Shown: positions 10,874-22,861, counted from the stretch's first letter. The stretch is DNA of 64,000 nt from Anthoceros angustus (GCA_010909165.1 VJWM01000118.1:62001-126000), one strand, 5' to 3'. Numbers and translations: made by a program. Notes: a model not told the origin generated them from the sequence alone.

Positions 10874-11029
10874 ATGGCAGCAGCAGTTGATGCTGAATTT
10901 AGCTTTGATCCAGCCCATGTGGCGGACCTGAAATCTTGGCTGAGAACAGTGTTCGAGGCAGCTGGGACGAACGTGCAAGACTTTGAGTACACCTCTCGTT
11001 CCTTGGCGCATCTGCGTCATCTGGCCTGA
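10874..11029 (+). pseudogene. truncated copy of the AUG1 5' end
   Basis: An ATG-initiated frame of 51 codons closely matches the first 51 residues of AUG1 at 3069: both share FDPAHVADLKSWLRTVF, followed by FEYT.RS.AHL.HLA. Similarity extends a little upstream of the ATG and stops abruptly after codon 51, where a TGA follows. It lies on the opposite strand from the parent gene, immediately 5' of BLISTER. It is a gene fragment from duplication or retroposition. Whether it is transcribed as part of the BLISTER 5' leader cannot be told from sequence. Confidence 0.75.
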
Positions 11030-11342
11030 GCTATCTCGGTGGACTTAGCGAGATTGCTCATAGGGCTTGGAGTTGGTGGATTGGATTTTACTGTCAGTTG
11101 ACAGCTTGTTACAGTCACTTTTGTCCAGGGATGCACTGGGTTGAAGTGGAAGGCCATACAGGATGGTAGAACAGCCGGTTGTCCCTGCATGTAAGTTGCA
11201 CTCACGAGTGGATCCCGGTCTTTTCAAAAGTAGACTGGCACGTTTGTTTTGAAGTGTAGTGTCTCTGATGAATCAAAGCCATTACTTCATTTCTTGTGCT
11301 GAAGATCGGTGTCTAAACTTTCTTCGTGTCGCTGCGGTTCAG

Positions 11343-13474
11343 TGTCGGCAGCTCGCAAGCAACAACTGGATGCAGGCCGCAGGCGGCTGGAGAAATTTCG
11401 GGAGAAGAAAAATGCTGAGAAGGGCAAGAAAGTCTCCCTGGCTAAAGCCGATGACAGCAATAAGGCTGATTCACAAGGCCAGCTGGATGGGGGGCATGCG
11501 GCTGTTTCTGATGAGCAGTCAATGGCACGCCTTCCAGCTGCTGAGAGTCTGGTCAAATCAGTGCCCGGTGGATTGCCTTCAGAAAATGGTCACGTGAGTG
11601 ATGAGCATGAAGTGACTGAAAGCTCATCTCAAAAAGCAGAGCCCGTACCCCAGAGACCCTGGCAACCTTCCCAAGAGAACGGGGTGGCAGAGCAAAGGGT
11701 GGGAAACAGGGACAAGAGAACTGCAGTTCTCAACGACTTACATGATGGGGGAATGGCAGCAACTCAGTCAGGCAATGTTGATCCGGTCGGGTCAGAAAAC
11801 AAGGTTTCAGGGGAGCTGCCATTGCCTGTATCCTTTCCGCCAATTGAGAAGATTCCTCTTCCTGCAGGAGCTGATTCACAGTCAGGCTTTGGTGTTAAGA
11901 GACCACCGGCCCCTGATATTCCCCTCCTGGTGGGAGCTGGCACAGAATCACGCTCTAGTGTCAAGAGACTGCCCAACCAACAATCAGGCTCTGGTGTCAA
12001 GAGACTGCCGACTGATAAGATTCCTTTGCCGGTGGGAGCTGGAACACAACCAGGCGCTGGTGTAAACAGCCTGCCGACCCATAAAATTTCTTGTGATATT
12101 TCTCTGCCAGTGGGAACTGGCGCTCAATCAGGCTTTGGTGTTAACTCTCTGCCAGCCAATAGTTTACCTCCACCAATTGGAGCTGGAGTGCGATCAGGAG
12201 CTGATGTTGAAAAGGGCATTGAACAGGTTGTTCACAGTCCAACAAGGAAGGGAAGCTCGATGTCTCACAACTACTGGCAATCTGCAGCAAGCAAAGATGA
12301 TTTTCGTGCACTAGAGCAGCACATAGAAGATCTAACCCAGGAGAAGTTCTCTTTGCAGCGTGGCCTGGCTGTAGCAAATGAGGTGGCAGATCAGCTGGCT
12401 AAGGAACACTCTTCGTTGACTGAAAACTATAACCATCAGGGAAAGGTGGTCAACCAGCTCAGAGACGACGTTGCGCAGCAACAAGCAGAGATCCAAGCAC
12501 AGGCTCTGGTCATAGCAAGCCTGAGAGCTGAGAGGCAAAAGGCTCAACGTGAGAGTGCTAGTGCTATTGAGCGATCACAGACACTTGCGGCAGAGGTGGT
12601 TTCTCTTGAGGAGCGTGTGCTTCAGTTGAGGTCACAGGGGCTGAAGCTGGAAAGAAGTATGGAAGCCTTGACAGCTGAGAACGACTCACATAAGAAGCAA
12701 GTGTTGTCCTTGGAGAAAGATCGAGCAAATCTCAAATCCATGTTTGAGGCTGTCCAGGAGGAAAAGAAGGTGTTAACAGCTCGACTTCAGCAGTCGTCCA
12801 AGTCCCAACAGATCGCTTCGAGCCGGACTCCTTTGTCTGCCACCCTGAGGAAAGCAGACGCTTGCACTTCTACAGACGATATGCCACCAAGTTTTGGGAC
12901 TGGCGCTGCTGGTTTGTATCTGGGGGCTCCAACGGGGCAGGAGAGTAGTGAGCGGGGTATGTCTCAAGAGCAACGGGCACCTGATGACTCTCGTTTGTCA
13001 GGGGCTCCTGTGCAGACGCTGCAAGCAGGGGTGACTTCGCCTTCACCACGGGCTTCAGCCGTAGCCACTTGTGAAGTTCTAAATCAGAGAGCACTCAGCA
13101 GCTTCCCATTACCTCCGCTATCAGCTACCATCCCTGACTCTCAAGTTAAATGTATAGAGAGCATAAATTCTCTGATTGTAGAGTTGGCAGATGACAAGGC
13201 TGCTCTCATACGAGCACTGAATGCAGAGTCTGCTTCAGCGGCTGAACTGCGTTCTGCAAATATGGAGTTGCAACAGAAATTGGAGGCGCAGACTCAACGC
13301 TTAGAGCTGGTAATAGCTCAAAGCATTGCTGCCCGTGATAGTAGTTCAGTGTTTAGGCAGCATCAAGAGGAAGTGGCTTCTACAGGGGAAGGAGAAGGGG
13401 TGCTTGGATGGATCAAGTGGCTCATTCCCTCACGCAGGTCACCACCTACCAGGCGGCGATACCGATTACTTTAA
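11343..13474 (+). CDS. BLI: BLISTER-like coiled-coil protein (main exon; first exon not located)
   Basis: In Arabidopsis BLISTER is a plant-specific coiled-coil protein that binds the Polycomb subunit CURLY LEAF and also affects Golgi and stress functions. The N-terminal signature SAARKQQLDAGRRRLEKFRE followed by KK.AEK, and the C-terminal GVLGWIKWLIPSRR tail, support the call. An acceptor (TTCAG before 11343) begins the exon in phase 1, so a short upstream exon must supply the start codon; the open frame extends to 11309 without an ATG. The middle has about five imperfect repeats of a Leu-Pro-Val-Gly-Ala-Gly motif (about 11,845-12,215). A long coiled coil follows (about 12,300-12,800), then a Ser-rich linker and a second coiled coil (about 13,140-13,330). 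Nearly everything is in one exon. Confidence 0.7.
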
Positions 13475-13801
13475 AAGTTACTGTCTCGTATTCTTTTGAT
13501 TATGGATCAATAAATGTGAAGGCAAACCGCGCACCGAGCGACCCCAGAAGCCCCGCTTGGTCCTGGTGGCCTCGCTTCAAGCAAATGCTTTTCAAAACCG
13601 TATAATCTGTATGCCCGCCGTTGTCGTTGTACCCCTTCGTTTAGCATTCTGGGTGTTGCACATCCTATTTCATCTTGTGATGAAGTTCACTTAAAATTCA
13701 TCCATTTTACATACCCTAAAAATGGTCGGGACAACACAGTCCCGTAACAGAGACAACCAAGGCCATCAGGAAGGAAGCATCAAACATAAAAGTCCCATGA
13801 G
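13475..13801. other. convergent 3' intergenic spacer
   Basis: This spacer separates the stops of BLISTER (+) and the TBC gene (-). I see no other feature apart from possible polyadenylation signals (AATAAA-like at about 13,509). Confidence 0.5.
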
Positions 13802-15193
13802 TCAAGATGCATTCAAGTGATTTGGAGCACGGTCAAACATAACTCGCCACATAAAGGCTCGGGATAACACCATCTCCAGTTCCTGAAGCGTCCACTTTTG
13901 AGTTGGGAGATGTTGCAGGAACATAACCATGTCCTGAAAGTCAAGCTGCTGTAGTTGATCTGTCCAACTTAGCAGGAAACTTGCACACACATATACAAGA
14001 TATTCTGGAAAAGCATCTCCCTCTGACAAATATGTATCCCAGAGACGAGCTACACAAGAGAAGGGTATCTCACGTATCACAAGGCAGTTGAACCAGCGGA
14101 AGGCAAACTGCAGGAAATCGAGGCCCTGCTCCTCCAGATGTTTTGCCATAGGCTCATCAATCCGTCGCACCAGCTCCTTGAGCTTGAATACAAGACGCTG
14201 GATTCCTGGTTGGGCAAAAGTATAATGGTCCTGAATCCCATCTAGAAGCTTGGACAAACACCAGAAGCAATCTGCCTCCACCTGATATATGACAGACTGA
14301 GGCAACTCAGATACCTGCCAGCTCTCCATCTCGCCCTCGAGATGCTCCGACAGGAACACGACCAAAAAGGGTGTGAGCAGGTCGTTGATACCCTGAACGT
14401 AACCACTTGCAGGATGCCGAATGGCCCATATGTACAAAACACGTTCCAAAGACTTCTGAAGCACAGGCTGCTGGAAGAAAGGCACATCTGGAACTGTCCT
14501 AGGACAATCCACAGATATCTGCCGGAGAGTATGAATCTCATCCTCACTTCGCTCCGAATCTGGAATATCGTAATACGGCGTCACGCATTCAATGTACTCC
14601 TGCCGTTTCCTTGCCAGAGTCCCCTCCCTTCTATCTGCATTCGGTGGAGCATATCCCAGCAAAAGACGCCACACAAGAGGCCGCATATCAGGAGGAACCC
14701 CGCTCCATGCCAATTCCCGTAAAGCGTCCAAATCCACAGTTGTGGCCGCTAGCTCTTTCTTAAACTTGGCCACGCGCGCACTGTCAGTTGCTCTGCTCCC
14801 GGTGGCCGGCCTCGAGGAAGAGGAGTCGGTAGAGGAGGCAACCTTGTCTGTCGCAGGAGCCCCTGCCCCGGAAGACCCTCCTGCCTCCGCCTGTGAACCA
14901 GCAACCTCATCCTCCGCTCCATCCTGAGATCTACCACTCTTATCCACCCGCACCTCACCTGCGTTGCCGCTCCCGCTGGGGCCTTCATCCTCAGCTTGTC
15001 TGTCAGCAGCAGAGGCAGGATCAATCGGAGACCCGCTCCGAGGAGGCTGATCCGAGCCTTTCCGGCTCAGCAACACCTTGCCTGGAAAAGTACGGCCCCT
15101 CAGCAAACCCTGCACACTCTTAAGCGTCTGATTGAGCCGACGATCCAAACTGCCCTCCCGCTTCTCATTCTCATTCTCCTTCTCCGGCTTCAT
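13802..15193 (-). CDS. TBC-domain Rab GTPase-activating protein, TBC1D22/Gyp1 type
   Basis: TBC proteins stimulate GTP hydrolysis by Rab GTPases on endomembranes using paired Arg and Gln fingers. The product is about 463 residues from ATG 15193 (MKPEKENENEKREGS). The N-terminal 140 residues are disordered and rich in Ser, Gly and Ala. The TBC domain runs from about residue 165 (SGVPPDMRPLVWRLLLGY) to the end. IHTLRQISVDCPRT contains the R of the IxxDxxR-like motif, and YVQGINDLLTPF contains the YxQ Gln finger. DAFPEYLVYVCASFLLSW follows. The RQI..D.PRT spacing and the ending resemble TBC1D22/Gyp1. The gene has no intron. It diverges from the pantothenate kinase gene across about 775 bp. Confidence 0.85.
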   Translation of the reverse strand: MKPEKENENEKREGSLDRRLNQTLKSVQGLLRGRTFPGKVLLSRKGSDQPPRSGSPIDPASAADRQAEDEGPSGSGNAGEVRVDKSGRSQDGAEDEVAGSQAEAGGSSGAGAPATDKVASSTDSSSSRPATGSRATDSARVAKFKKELAATTVDLDALRELAWSGVPPDMRPLVWRLLLGYAPPNADRREGTLARKRQEYIECVTPYYDIPDSERSEDEIHTLRQISVDCPRTVPDVPFFQQPVLQKSLERVLYIWAIRHPASGYVQGINDLLTPFLVVFLSEHLEGEMESWQVSELPQSVIYQVEADCFWCLSKLLDGIQDHYTFAQPGIQRLVFKLKELVRRIDEPMAKHLEEQGLDFLQFAFRWFNCLVIREIPFSCVARLWDTYLSEGDAFPEYLVYVCASFLLSWTDQLQQLDFQDMVMFLQHLPTQKWTLQELEMVLSRAFMWRVMFDRAPNHLNAS

Positions 15194-15968
15194 CCCCACG
15201 GCCGTGGCAGCCCTGTTAGCCTTGCAATGTGTGCCTCAACACACGGAGCTAGCTATTGCTAATCCTGTTGCTACCCTTCACCCTCACCATGCCAGCCGCT
15301 GGTAACCGCATACACTAGCTGCTCACATCCAGCAACCCAGTACCAGTATTAGGGCGCACCATGAATCAATCCTTGCACACTCTGCACTTGACAGACAAAA
15401 TTACATTTCTTCGAGGCAAGCATCGAGCAACCATCCATGCGCCGGCCACTCACAAGCCACAAACAAAGCCCACACTGCTCTTTGGAGCGCTTGTCGAGCC
15501 ACTCAAAGCGGCAGCTCCATACACATTCGTACCATGGCATAGTTTTCCGAATATGTACCAATACGCCTTCTCTTACGGAATCGTATTACAGTATGCTCCT
15601 GAACGGACAGCACAGCACAGCATATCTGCACTATAAGCCCTAAACCTTGAAAGATCGACTTGCTAATTTGCCTCCTTCACTAGCTCCGAATAGACTTCTT
15701 CTTGCTTCTTCTTCTGGCGGGGTGGGTACTAAATCAGAGAATGAGACAGGAAGGAGGAAATGGAGAAGAGAGGAGGAGGAGGAGAAGGTAAAACGGAAAG
15801 TGGGGGGGTCCAAAAATGTGTACATAAGTTGCTATAAGTTAGTCTAGCCTTAACAGGACTAAATCCTGAGAATGAGAATCCGGTACGAGTAGAGCTGTGA
15901 ATGCAAACTGGTTCTCGTTGCTTGTTGTATGAGCTGGCCTGAGTGTGTCTCCAATTCAACAGTCAAGC
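15194..15968. promoter_or_regulatory. divergent intergenic region between TBC and PANK genes
   Basis: This region separates the start codons of two head-to-head genes and must hold both promoters. A purine-rich tract (GGAGGAGGAGGAGAAGG at about 15,770-15,790) is the only distinct element. No TATA box was assigned. Confidence 0.4.
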
Positions 15969-18900
15969 ATGTCGAGCAATGCAGGTGGCGAGGGGGGAGG
16001 TTCTCACGTGGTGAGGGTGCCGCCGAGGCCTTTGCTGGATCTGAGTGGGGCTGCAATTCAAGGGTCCACCGAGGAGAGGAATCCCACAATTCTGCTGCCC
16101 AACCAGAGTGATGACATTTTCCACTTCGCCATCGACTTGGGAGGTAGTTGTCACAGTCATTGTGGTGCTCTGGAAGGGACAGAAAATTGGAGTGTTGTGG
16201 AATTGACTGGGTGCTGAATCTGCTGTCTGCTCTTGTTCTGCAGGGTCTTTGGTTAAGCTGGTCTACTTCACACGGCGGCCCGAGTCCAGCCCAGCCTTGG
16301 GTCCACAGCTGGAGAGGAGGTGGTCCAGTTTTAAGTCAACATCTCCTGTGCTGGGTGGTCGACTCACGTTTGTCAAGTTTGAGACCAGCAAGCTGAATGA
16401 GTGCATCAAGTTCATCCAGTCCAAGAAGCTGCATTTCGGGATCTCGAAAGGTTCTTGTTGTCCATTGTTGGTACATGCTCGTGATGTGGGATTTTGTTTT
16501 ACACATGACCAGGCTGTCAGCATGATGCTCTATGCCTTGTGGTTTTGTCCTTGACATATTCGGGTTATTCCTTAATCACATTGATGAACATGCTGTATTT
16601 GAAGCCCCTGCAGAAGTACAAGCAGACGGGCAGACATTGGCTCGTAATCCCCAGCATGGACCTACTGTTAAGGTATTGATCTGGAGCGCTGAATCCTTGA
16701 ACAGGTTTTTGAGCTCTATGATGCAAGGGGCGTAGGGAGAAATATTGTTCCCAACACTGGTTTCGTTTATCTGATTGGATGAACGTAAAGCTAGCTTAGC
16801 ATGGTGGTTAATAACTTAAGGCTCACCTCGTAAGCCTCATGTAATTTCCTCGGCCAAGGCCACAGGTGGTGGGGCTTTCAAGTACTCGGATTTGTTCAAG
16901 GAGCAGCTTGGCATTACCTTAGACAAGGAAGACGAGATGGCTTGCTTGGTATCAGGCGCAAATTTCCTACTTAGAGTATGTGGAAGTAGACCTCTTTCCC
17001 TCCTACCATTTGCAGCTGAGATTGAAAATGCAATGTCAAAGTGCTTACGTCTTTACAGCATTTCCGGAAGAGATAAGGTGATAAAAAAATTGGTGCTCTG
17101 TTGCAGGCTATACGCGATGAGGCTTTCACACACCTGGAAGGCCAGAAACAGTTTGTTCACATTGACCAAAATGACCTGTTCCCTTACCTGCTAGTGAATA
17201 TTGGTTCGGGAGTGAGCATGATCAAGGTAGCAGAGCTGGTTCAGTTTTTATGCAAAGGCAGGTGTCAAGGTTTCATGGAGCATCACAGAATTAGACGTTG
17301 TAGTCCATTCATCTTCCTTCTCGTTCTATAGGTTGATGGAGATGGAAAATTTGAGAGAGTCAGTGGAACAAATGTTGGTGGCGGTACATTCTGGGGCCTT
17401 GGAAGGCTCCTTACCAAGTGCAAGAGGCAAGTCGCTGAGTCCACTGATTTCTAACATTCTATTAGAGGCAGCCATCGCTGTCATCTCTTATTTGCTCCCG
17501 AGGGGCAAAATGATCATGCACGTTTTCTGAACAGTTTTGACGAAATTCTGGAGCTGACCCAGGCTGGGGACAATAGTCAGATTGACATGCTTGTCGGTGA
17601 TATATACGGTGGCCTGGATTACTCAAAGGTATTATCTTCAGTCTAGGTAGTCTTCAGACCAATGAATTTGGGTGCAAGAACAAGTTTTCTCATGCTGGTC
17701 TATTTTGGACGGGCAACAGATTGGTCTTTCTGCTTCGACCATAGCTTCAAGTTTTGGCAAAGTTCTGCAAGAAAACAAGGATCTGTCTGATTATAGGAGA
17801 GAAGATATTGCACTTTCCTTGCTACGAATGATATCCTACAACATTGGACAGGTGAGGGCAATCACGTGACTTATGCCTGCTCCTATCTTTGATAGTTCCT
17901 TGTGGCTGACATCTGTGTTCAGCTTTCCTGATGGTCAGCTGGGCTCATCTTGTTTGTGCCTGGTCTAGATTGCATATTTGAACGCTTTACAATATGGACT
18001 TAAGCGCATATTTTTCGGGGGATTCTTTATCCGTGGTCATGCCTACACCATGGATACCATGTCCTTTGCAGTAAGATTTTGGTGAGTGAGTCCTTGGCTG
18101 ATATACATTGAATGATGCTTCAGTCCATGATCACAGCACCACAGGGTCATGTCTCTTGCTTGTATTTGACCCTCTTTTGTACACAGGTCTAAAGGCGAGG
18201 CACAGGCTATGTTTTTGAGACATGAAGGCTACTTGGGAGCATTGGGTGCCTTCCTTAGCTATGACAAGCATGGGCTTGGCCAACTGACACCTCATCAGCT
18301 TGTGGAGCGATTTCCAATGGGTGCTCCTTGTGTAGGTGGTGAAATCCAGGGTCCTCCCATCCAGGATCTAAATGAAAAGGTAACGCTGCCTACAAATTTC
18401 AAGCTTCGCTTTTGACTTGTCTCCTGAGGAAGGAACATGGTTGTCCTACGGTCTCACCTTGTCATGTTTAAGCTTATTCGTGACGGCCATAGTACACATT
18501 ATGTGGGAAGTGGCTGGTATTTTAAATTGACATGTGTTATTATGCCTGATCTTCCAGATCACATGGATGGAGAAGTTTATGCGGAAAGGAGGCGACATTG
18601 TTGGACCAATACCAACAGCCTCTTCTGGCACAACAGGGCTTGGTGGTTTTGAGCGACCTCTAGCACGTGCCGGTCTTTTGCGGTCTGATGCTAGTGCAGC
18701 TCTCAATGTTGGGGTTCTCCATCTGATTCCTTCGTTGGAGCCATTCCCACTGCTTTTGGATCCAAGAGGGTGGGATTATTGTCGACCACTAAGATGCCAT
18801 GTTTTAAATCAGCTGATGTGTGTAGAGCTGTCCCCGACGTGTCCATCTGAGCTCAATTGATGTTGTTGTTGTTTTTAGGTATGAGCCCAACACAGTGGAT

Positions 18901-20938
18901 CTTAATTCAGAAGGTGAACGGAAGTAAGTTGACAGTGTTCTAATAGCCCTCTTTCTGAAGCTGACAACGCTTTCCTCATAATGCACTTTGAAACCTGGTG
19001 CTCACAGTCTTTTCATTGTTTGTTGCAGATATTGGCTCAACGTTCTTTCAGAACACTTGCCTGATCTTGTAGAGACAGTGAGTGCCTTGAAAGTTTTCAC
19101 AGCTCTGGTGATCAAGTCCTATCTCACTATTGTTCTTGTTTGGTTTTAGTTGTTCTAAACCCTTTGCCCAAAACGTTCAGGCTGTTGCTAGTGAAGGAGG
19201 TACTGAGGATGCCAAGAGGAGGGGTGATGCATTTGCTCAAGCCTTCAGGGCTCACCTTGTAAGGCGAGTCTTCTCTCTCGTCCTCTAGGAAAATGGCAAT
19301 TGTGTTGATCATTCATAGCTTATGAATACTTGATTTTCCTTTGGTTTAGCTGCTCACTCTGTGCTGTTCTCGCTACCAACAGACTATGTGAGGAGCCTGC
19401 TGCGTATGGCAAACTTGGCTTGGCCAACTTGTTGGAAATGAGAGAAGAATGTCTGCGAGAGTTCCACTTCATGGATGCTTATAGATCAATCAAGCAGAGG
19501 TGATCCATTTCCTGGCTCGTGAACCTTGTCAAAACATTACTTGATGAACAGTTGGAGTGTGATCTTGTATTGTTGGTCGTGTTAGGGAGAACGAAGCAGC
19601 TTTGGCAGTGTTACCTGATCTGCTATCGGAGCTCGACAGCATGGAGCCGGTACTTTCTGTTGTCCGTGCTTATCTTGTCTGTGCTTGTCTTTCTTTGCTA
19701 ATTATTGTAGTATTTATATTTTGTTGGACACTAAGGAACACTGTTATGGCAGAGGACAAGATGGTTGGCTATCATAGAAGGCGTTCTTGCTGCAAACATA
19801 TTTGACTGGGGTGCACGTGCATGTGTGGAGCTGTATCAGAAGGGCACAATTCTTGAAATCTATCGAATGAGCCGGAATAAGATGCAGCGTCCTGGCAGGT
19901 ATGACTATTACAATCTTAAAGTTTGTGTAGACTGTTACAGTTATGCCGTGCAGAAGTAGTAACCATCGTGGCCTAAGCAGGTGGATGACTTTGACACACT
20001 GGAAAAGAGGTTGCTTGGCGATGCTGATGGAACACCGCCGCACCACCACAAACGAGCACTGCTGTTTGTTGACAACTCAGGAGCTGATGTGGTACTGGGC
20101 ATGATTCCATTCGCCCGCGAGCTTTTGAGGCGAGGGACAGAGGTGCGCTCCTTGAGGCTTTGCGTCTGAATCTGCTTCAGCCAAAGCCAATTGGTTCTTA
20201 ACTTTGGAATCTTTTCCCAGGTTGTGCTTGTTGCGAACTCCCTTCCAGCCATAAATGACGTCACAGCTCGAGAGCTCCCAGGTGTTGTGGCTGCTGCAGC
20301 AAAGGTGAGAATTCAATCATTTATCCAGAAGGTAGACTTCGCTCCGGTAGAAACATTGACTTAAACCTCCTCCACTCTGTGTTTTCAGCATAGTGACATC
20401 CTTCGAAAAGCAGCCAAGGCAGGAGAGATTCTGATTGATGCAATGGAGCCAGAGAGCACAGAAGTTTCTTCTTCCACATATGAGACCCCCAAGCTGATGA
20501 TAGCTGAAAATGGATGTGGAAGTCCCTGCATCGATCTTCGTCAAGTCAGCTCAGAACTTGCTGCTCTCGCCCAGGATGCAGATCTGGTACTTCCTTCCTT
20601 CCGTCTTGAAGCTCATCGTTATATCTTGTGATCGATACAGATTCCTGAGCAGAAGGAACTTCTGGTGTGGCAGGTCGTCTTGGAAGGGATGGGACGAGCT
20701 CTTAACACAAACTACAGGGCCCGATTTAAATGTGATGCTCTCAAGGTGAATATATCTTTCATTTTCCGAATATGTTCCTGAATTTGTGGAGGACCACACT
20801 GTCGTCTGACTGAATTGACGTGCCGTGTAGCTTGCTATGCTAAAGAACAAGCATCTGGCCGGGCAGCTGGTGGGGGGGAAGATGTACGACTCTGTTTGTA
20901 GATTCGAGCCTTGGAACGGAGCTGCAGAGTTTAACTAG
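15969..20938 (+). CDS. pantothenate kinase fused to DUF89 phosphatase (PANK2/PANK4 type)
   Basis: The kinase half commits pantothenate to coenzyme A; the C-terminal DUF89 half is a metal-dependent phosphatase that in PANK4 acts on 4'-phosphopantetheine and damaged forms. The order is ATP-binding start [14 protein letters not shown] (exon 1/2), [66 protein letters not shown]. The phosphatase half then shows [69 protein letters not shown] and [12 protein letters not shown]. At least 16 exons are needed. Two introns use GC donors (after 17426 and after 19263). The junction from 19898 to 19981 is one base out of phase as written. The exon linking 16450 to about 16860 is not resolved. Stop is TAG 20936-20938. 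Confidence 0.88.
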
Positions 20939-21297
20939 ATAGAGGAAGAAGGGCTGCGATGCAGGCATTTTTCAAAATACCATTCGCATTGAAACATTGC
21001 CCAGCATAGGGCAAATTTGATCGAAATTGCTCATTCAAAACCGACTTGGCCGAGAGTGAATGTGACTGATTGGAGACAGTTCCTTGGTCGTTATAATCAT
21101 CCATCCACTAGAAAATTTGATGTTCACAAACCAAATACAAAGCTCGTCAAACTAGCGTGCCTACAGTATGAAGTCATCAGTGATGAAGGCGATGGTCATA
21201 TTCACAGTTGTCAGGAACGAAGAAAAGTCTCTTAAAAGAAAAACCACCAGTGGTCGTCACGTTTCTTCGAGCAGTCCGGAAAAGTTCCTATCTCTTG

Positions 21298-22375
21298 CGC
21301 ATAAAGGCTGCAGCAACTCCACTAGCAACAAGGCCTACGGCAGCAGCTGCTAAACCCACGCCGATAACTCCATCTACAGGCAAGCCTCTAAGTCAGAAAA
21401 TGAAAAAGTGAGCTTCAGCCAACGACGTCACTGAACTGAAACAGGCTATGGCATACCTTTGGCAATTTTGTCCTCAACAACCTTCTTTAACACCAGAGCC
21501 TGCCTGAAATCCGGTGCTAACTGCAGTCACAGCACTGAAGGTTATCGGTGCAATGTTCATGCTAGGATCTCAATTCTACTTTGCTGAGAATCTCACCTGC
21601 AGAGCCTGGTCAACCAACCGGCGGGCTCGTCCATAGTCACCCGCCCTGTACTGCCCGACCGCCAACAGGTAAATAATCTCCCTGCTCTGAAGAGGCACAT
21701 TCTTTTGAGACAAAAAAGCTGCATCCACATGTGGTTCGCAACATAAGTTCCCGTTGAGCCAAACATGGATGGAACCATTGTGAGAATCTTGACCAAAACA
21801 ATAGATACTAACATTCCAGCATGGCAATGCCTCGTTGTACATCATCAGGTCGCTGTGAATGAACAAGAGCCCAGGCCAGTCTCATGATACTCTCACTCCT
21901 ATCCTGACCACCAGGGGTCCATTGTCCTTCTCCAGCTGCCTCCCGTTCACATTCCTGAGAGAAAAGCCACTCTGAGAAAACTAACGCTCGCATGATCAGT
22001 GCCTACTTCACCAACTCCTCACCGCTCCAGACAGGCAGCACGATCTGCACATCAAACTCGGTCTGCCATCTTGCACACAGTTGCACCAGATCCATGCCAA
22101 TCCTGCCTCAAACCGGGTCCAACTCATCTGAAATCCTGCAATCCAGCACCCAAACAGATGGCTTCGCAGATCCAACTCACACCGCTCCCTAGTCCAGCAG
22201 ACGCACAAAAGATGCACCACAAAACATCATCCCTTCTCCCAGACGAACCCTAATTCTGCCAACGACACATCACAGAGCCATTCGAGTCACGTACAACGAT
22301 CATGTCCGCATCGGTCCAAGGCAGGTTGTCACGGGTGCCAAATATCGAAGAGATCTTGTCTAGAAACCCCTCCAT
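21298..22375 (-). CDS. FIS1: mitochondrial/peroxisomal fission protein FIS1, copy a
   Basis: FIS1 is a tail-anchored outer-membrane TPR protein of mitochondria and peroxisomes that acts in organelle division. Five exons give roughly 160 residues: MEGFLDKISSIFGTRDNLPW..., then ECEREAAGEGQW, SIMRLAWALVHSQRPDDVQR (TPR1), REIIYLLAVGQYRAGDYGRA (TPR2), PDFRQALVLKKVVEDKIAK. The tail anchor GVGLAAAAVGLVASGVAAAF is capped by MRKR. SMRL..ALVHS-type and YLLAVG..R..D motifs are diagnostic. Exon 1 ends at MIV before GTACGT; the last exon reads from 21,374 down to TAG 21298-21300. It is paralogous to 23,492-24,558. Confidence 0.88.
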
Positions 22376-22670
22376 TCCGCTTCAGAATTTTCCCTCCCAC
22401 GCCGCAGCAACGCAGAAAGCGCCTGGCAAAGCCAATGGTTTGTGACGGCCCCGATCAGGCTGTGCTCCCTGTTCGCTGTTTCCAAGATGCAATTGCACGC
22501 TTCTTGTACAGGGTTTTGCTTCACCAACAAGTCGTCGGAGAGTGGCTGGAGTGGCGGGAAGTGCCGGTGGCCGGTAAATTTGCACCGGGTGGCACTTGAT
22601 ATCCACACTTGTCCAAATGGCTTAGGCCAAATGGACACACATTTATAAGAACGCCGTGATTGAGCATCCT

Positions 22671-22861
22671 GAGCTTATATCGGTACTTAAATGGGGTGCC
22701 TAAAGGGAGTGGATGCCCTTTGTGCAAGTAACTTGAGCTTATATCGGTACTTAAATGGGGTGTTAAAGGGAGTGGATGTCCTTTGTGCAAGTAACTTGAG
22801 CTTATATCCGTACTTAAATGGAGTGCCTAAAGGGAGTGGATGCCCTTTGTGCAAGTAACTT
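22671..22861. repeat. 63-bp minisatellite, three copies
   Basis: Three successive units carry GTACTTAAATGGGGTG and GTGGATGCCCTTTGTGCAAG, beginning at about 22,681, 22,745 and 22,808 (periods 64 and 63). The array sits between the FIS1a start and the truncated SWIB copy, in the position of the shared FIS1/SWIB promoter of the other unit. Confidence 0.9.

Noticed and set aside
14342-15262. Plus-strand frames opposite the TBC gene
   Set aside because: They mirror the TBC coding sequence; the minus strand has the YVQGIND and other TBC motifs.
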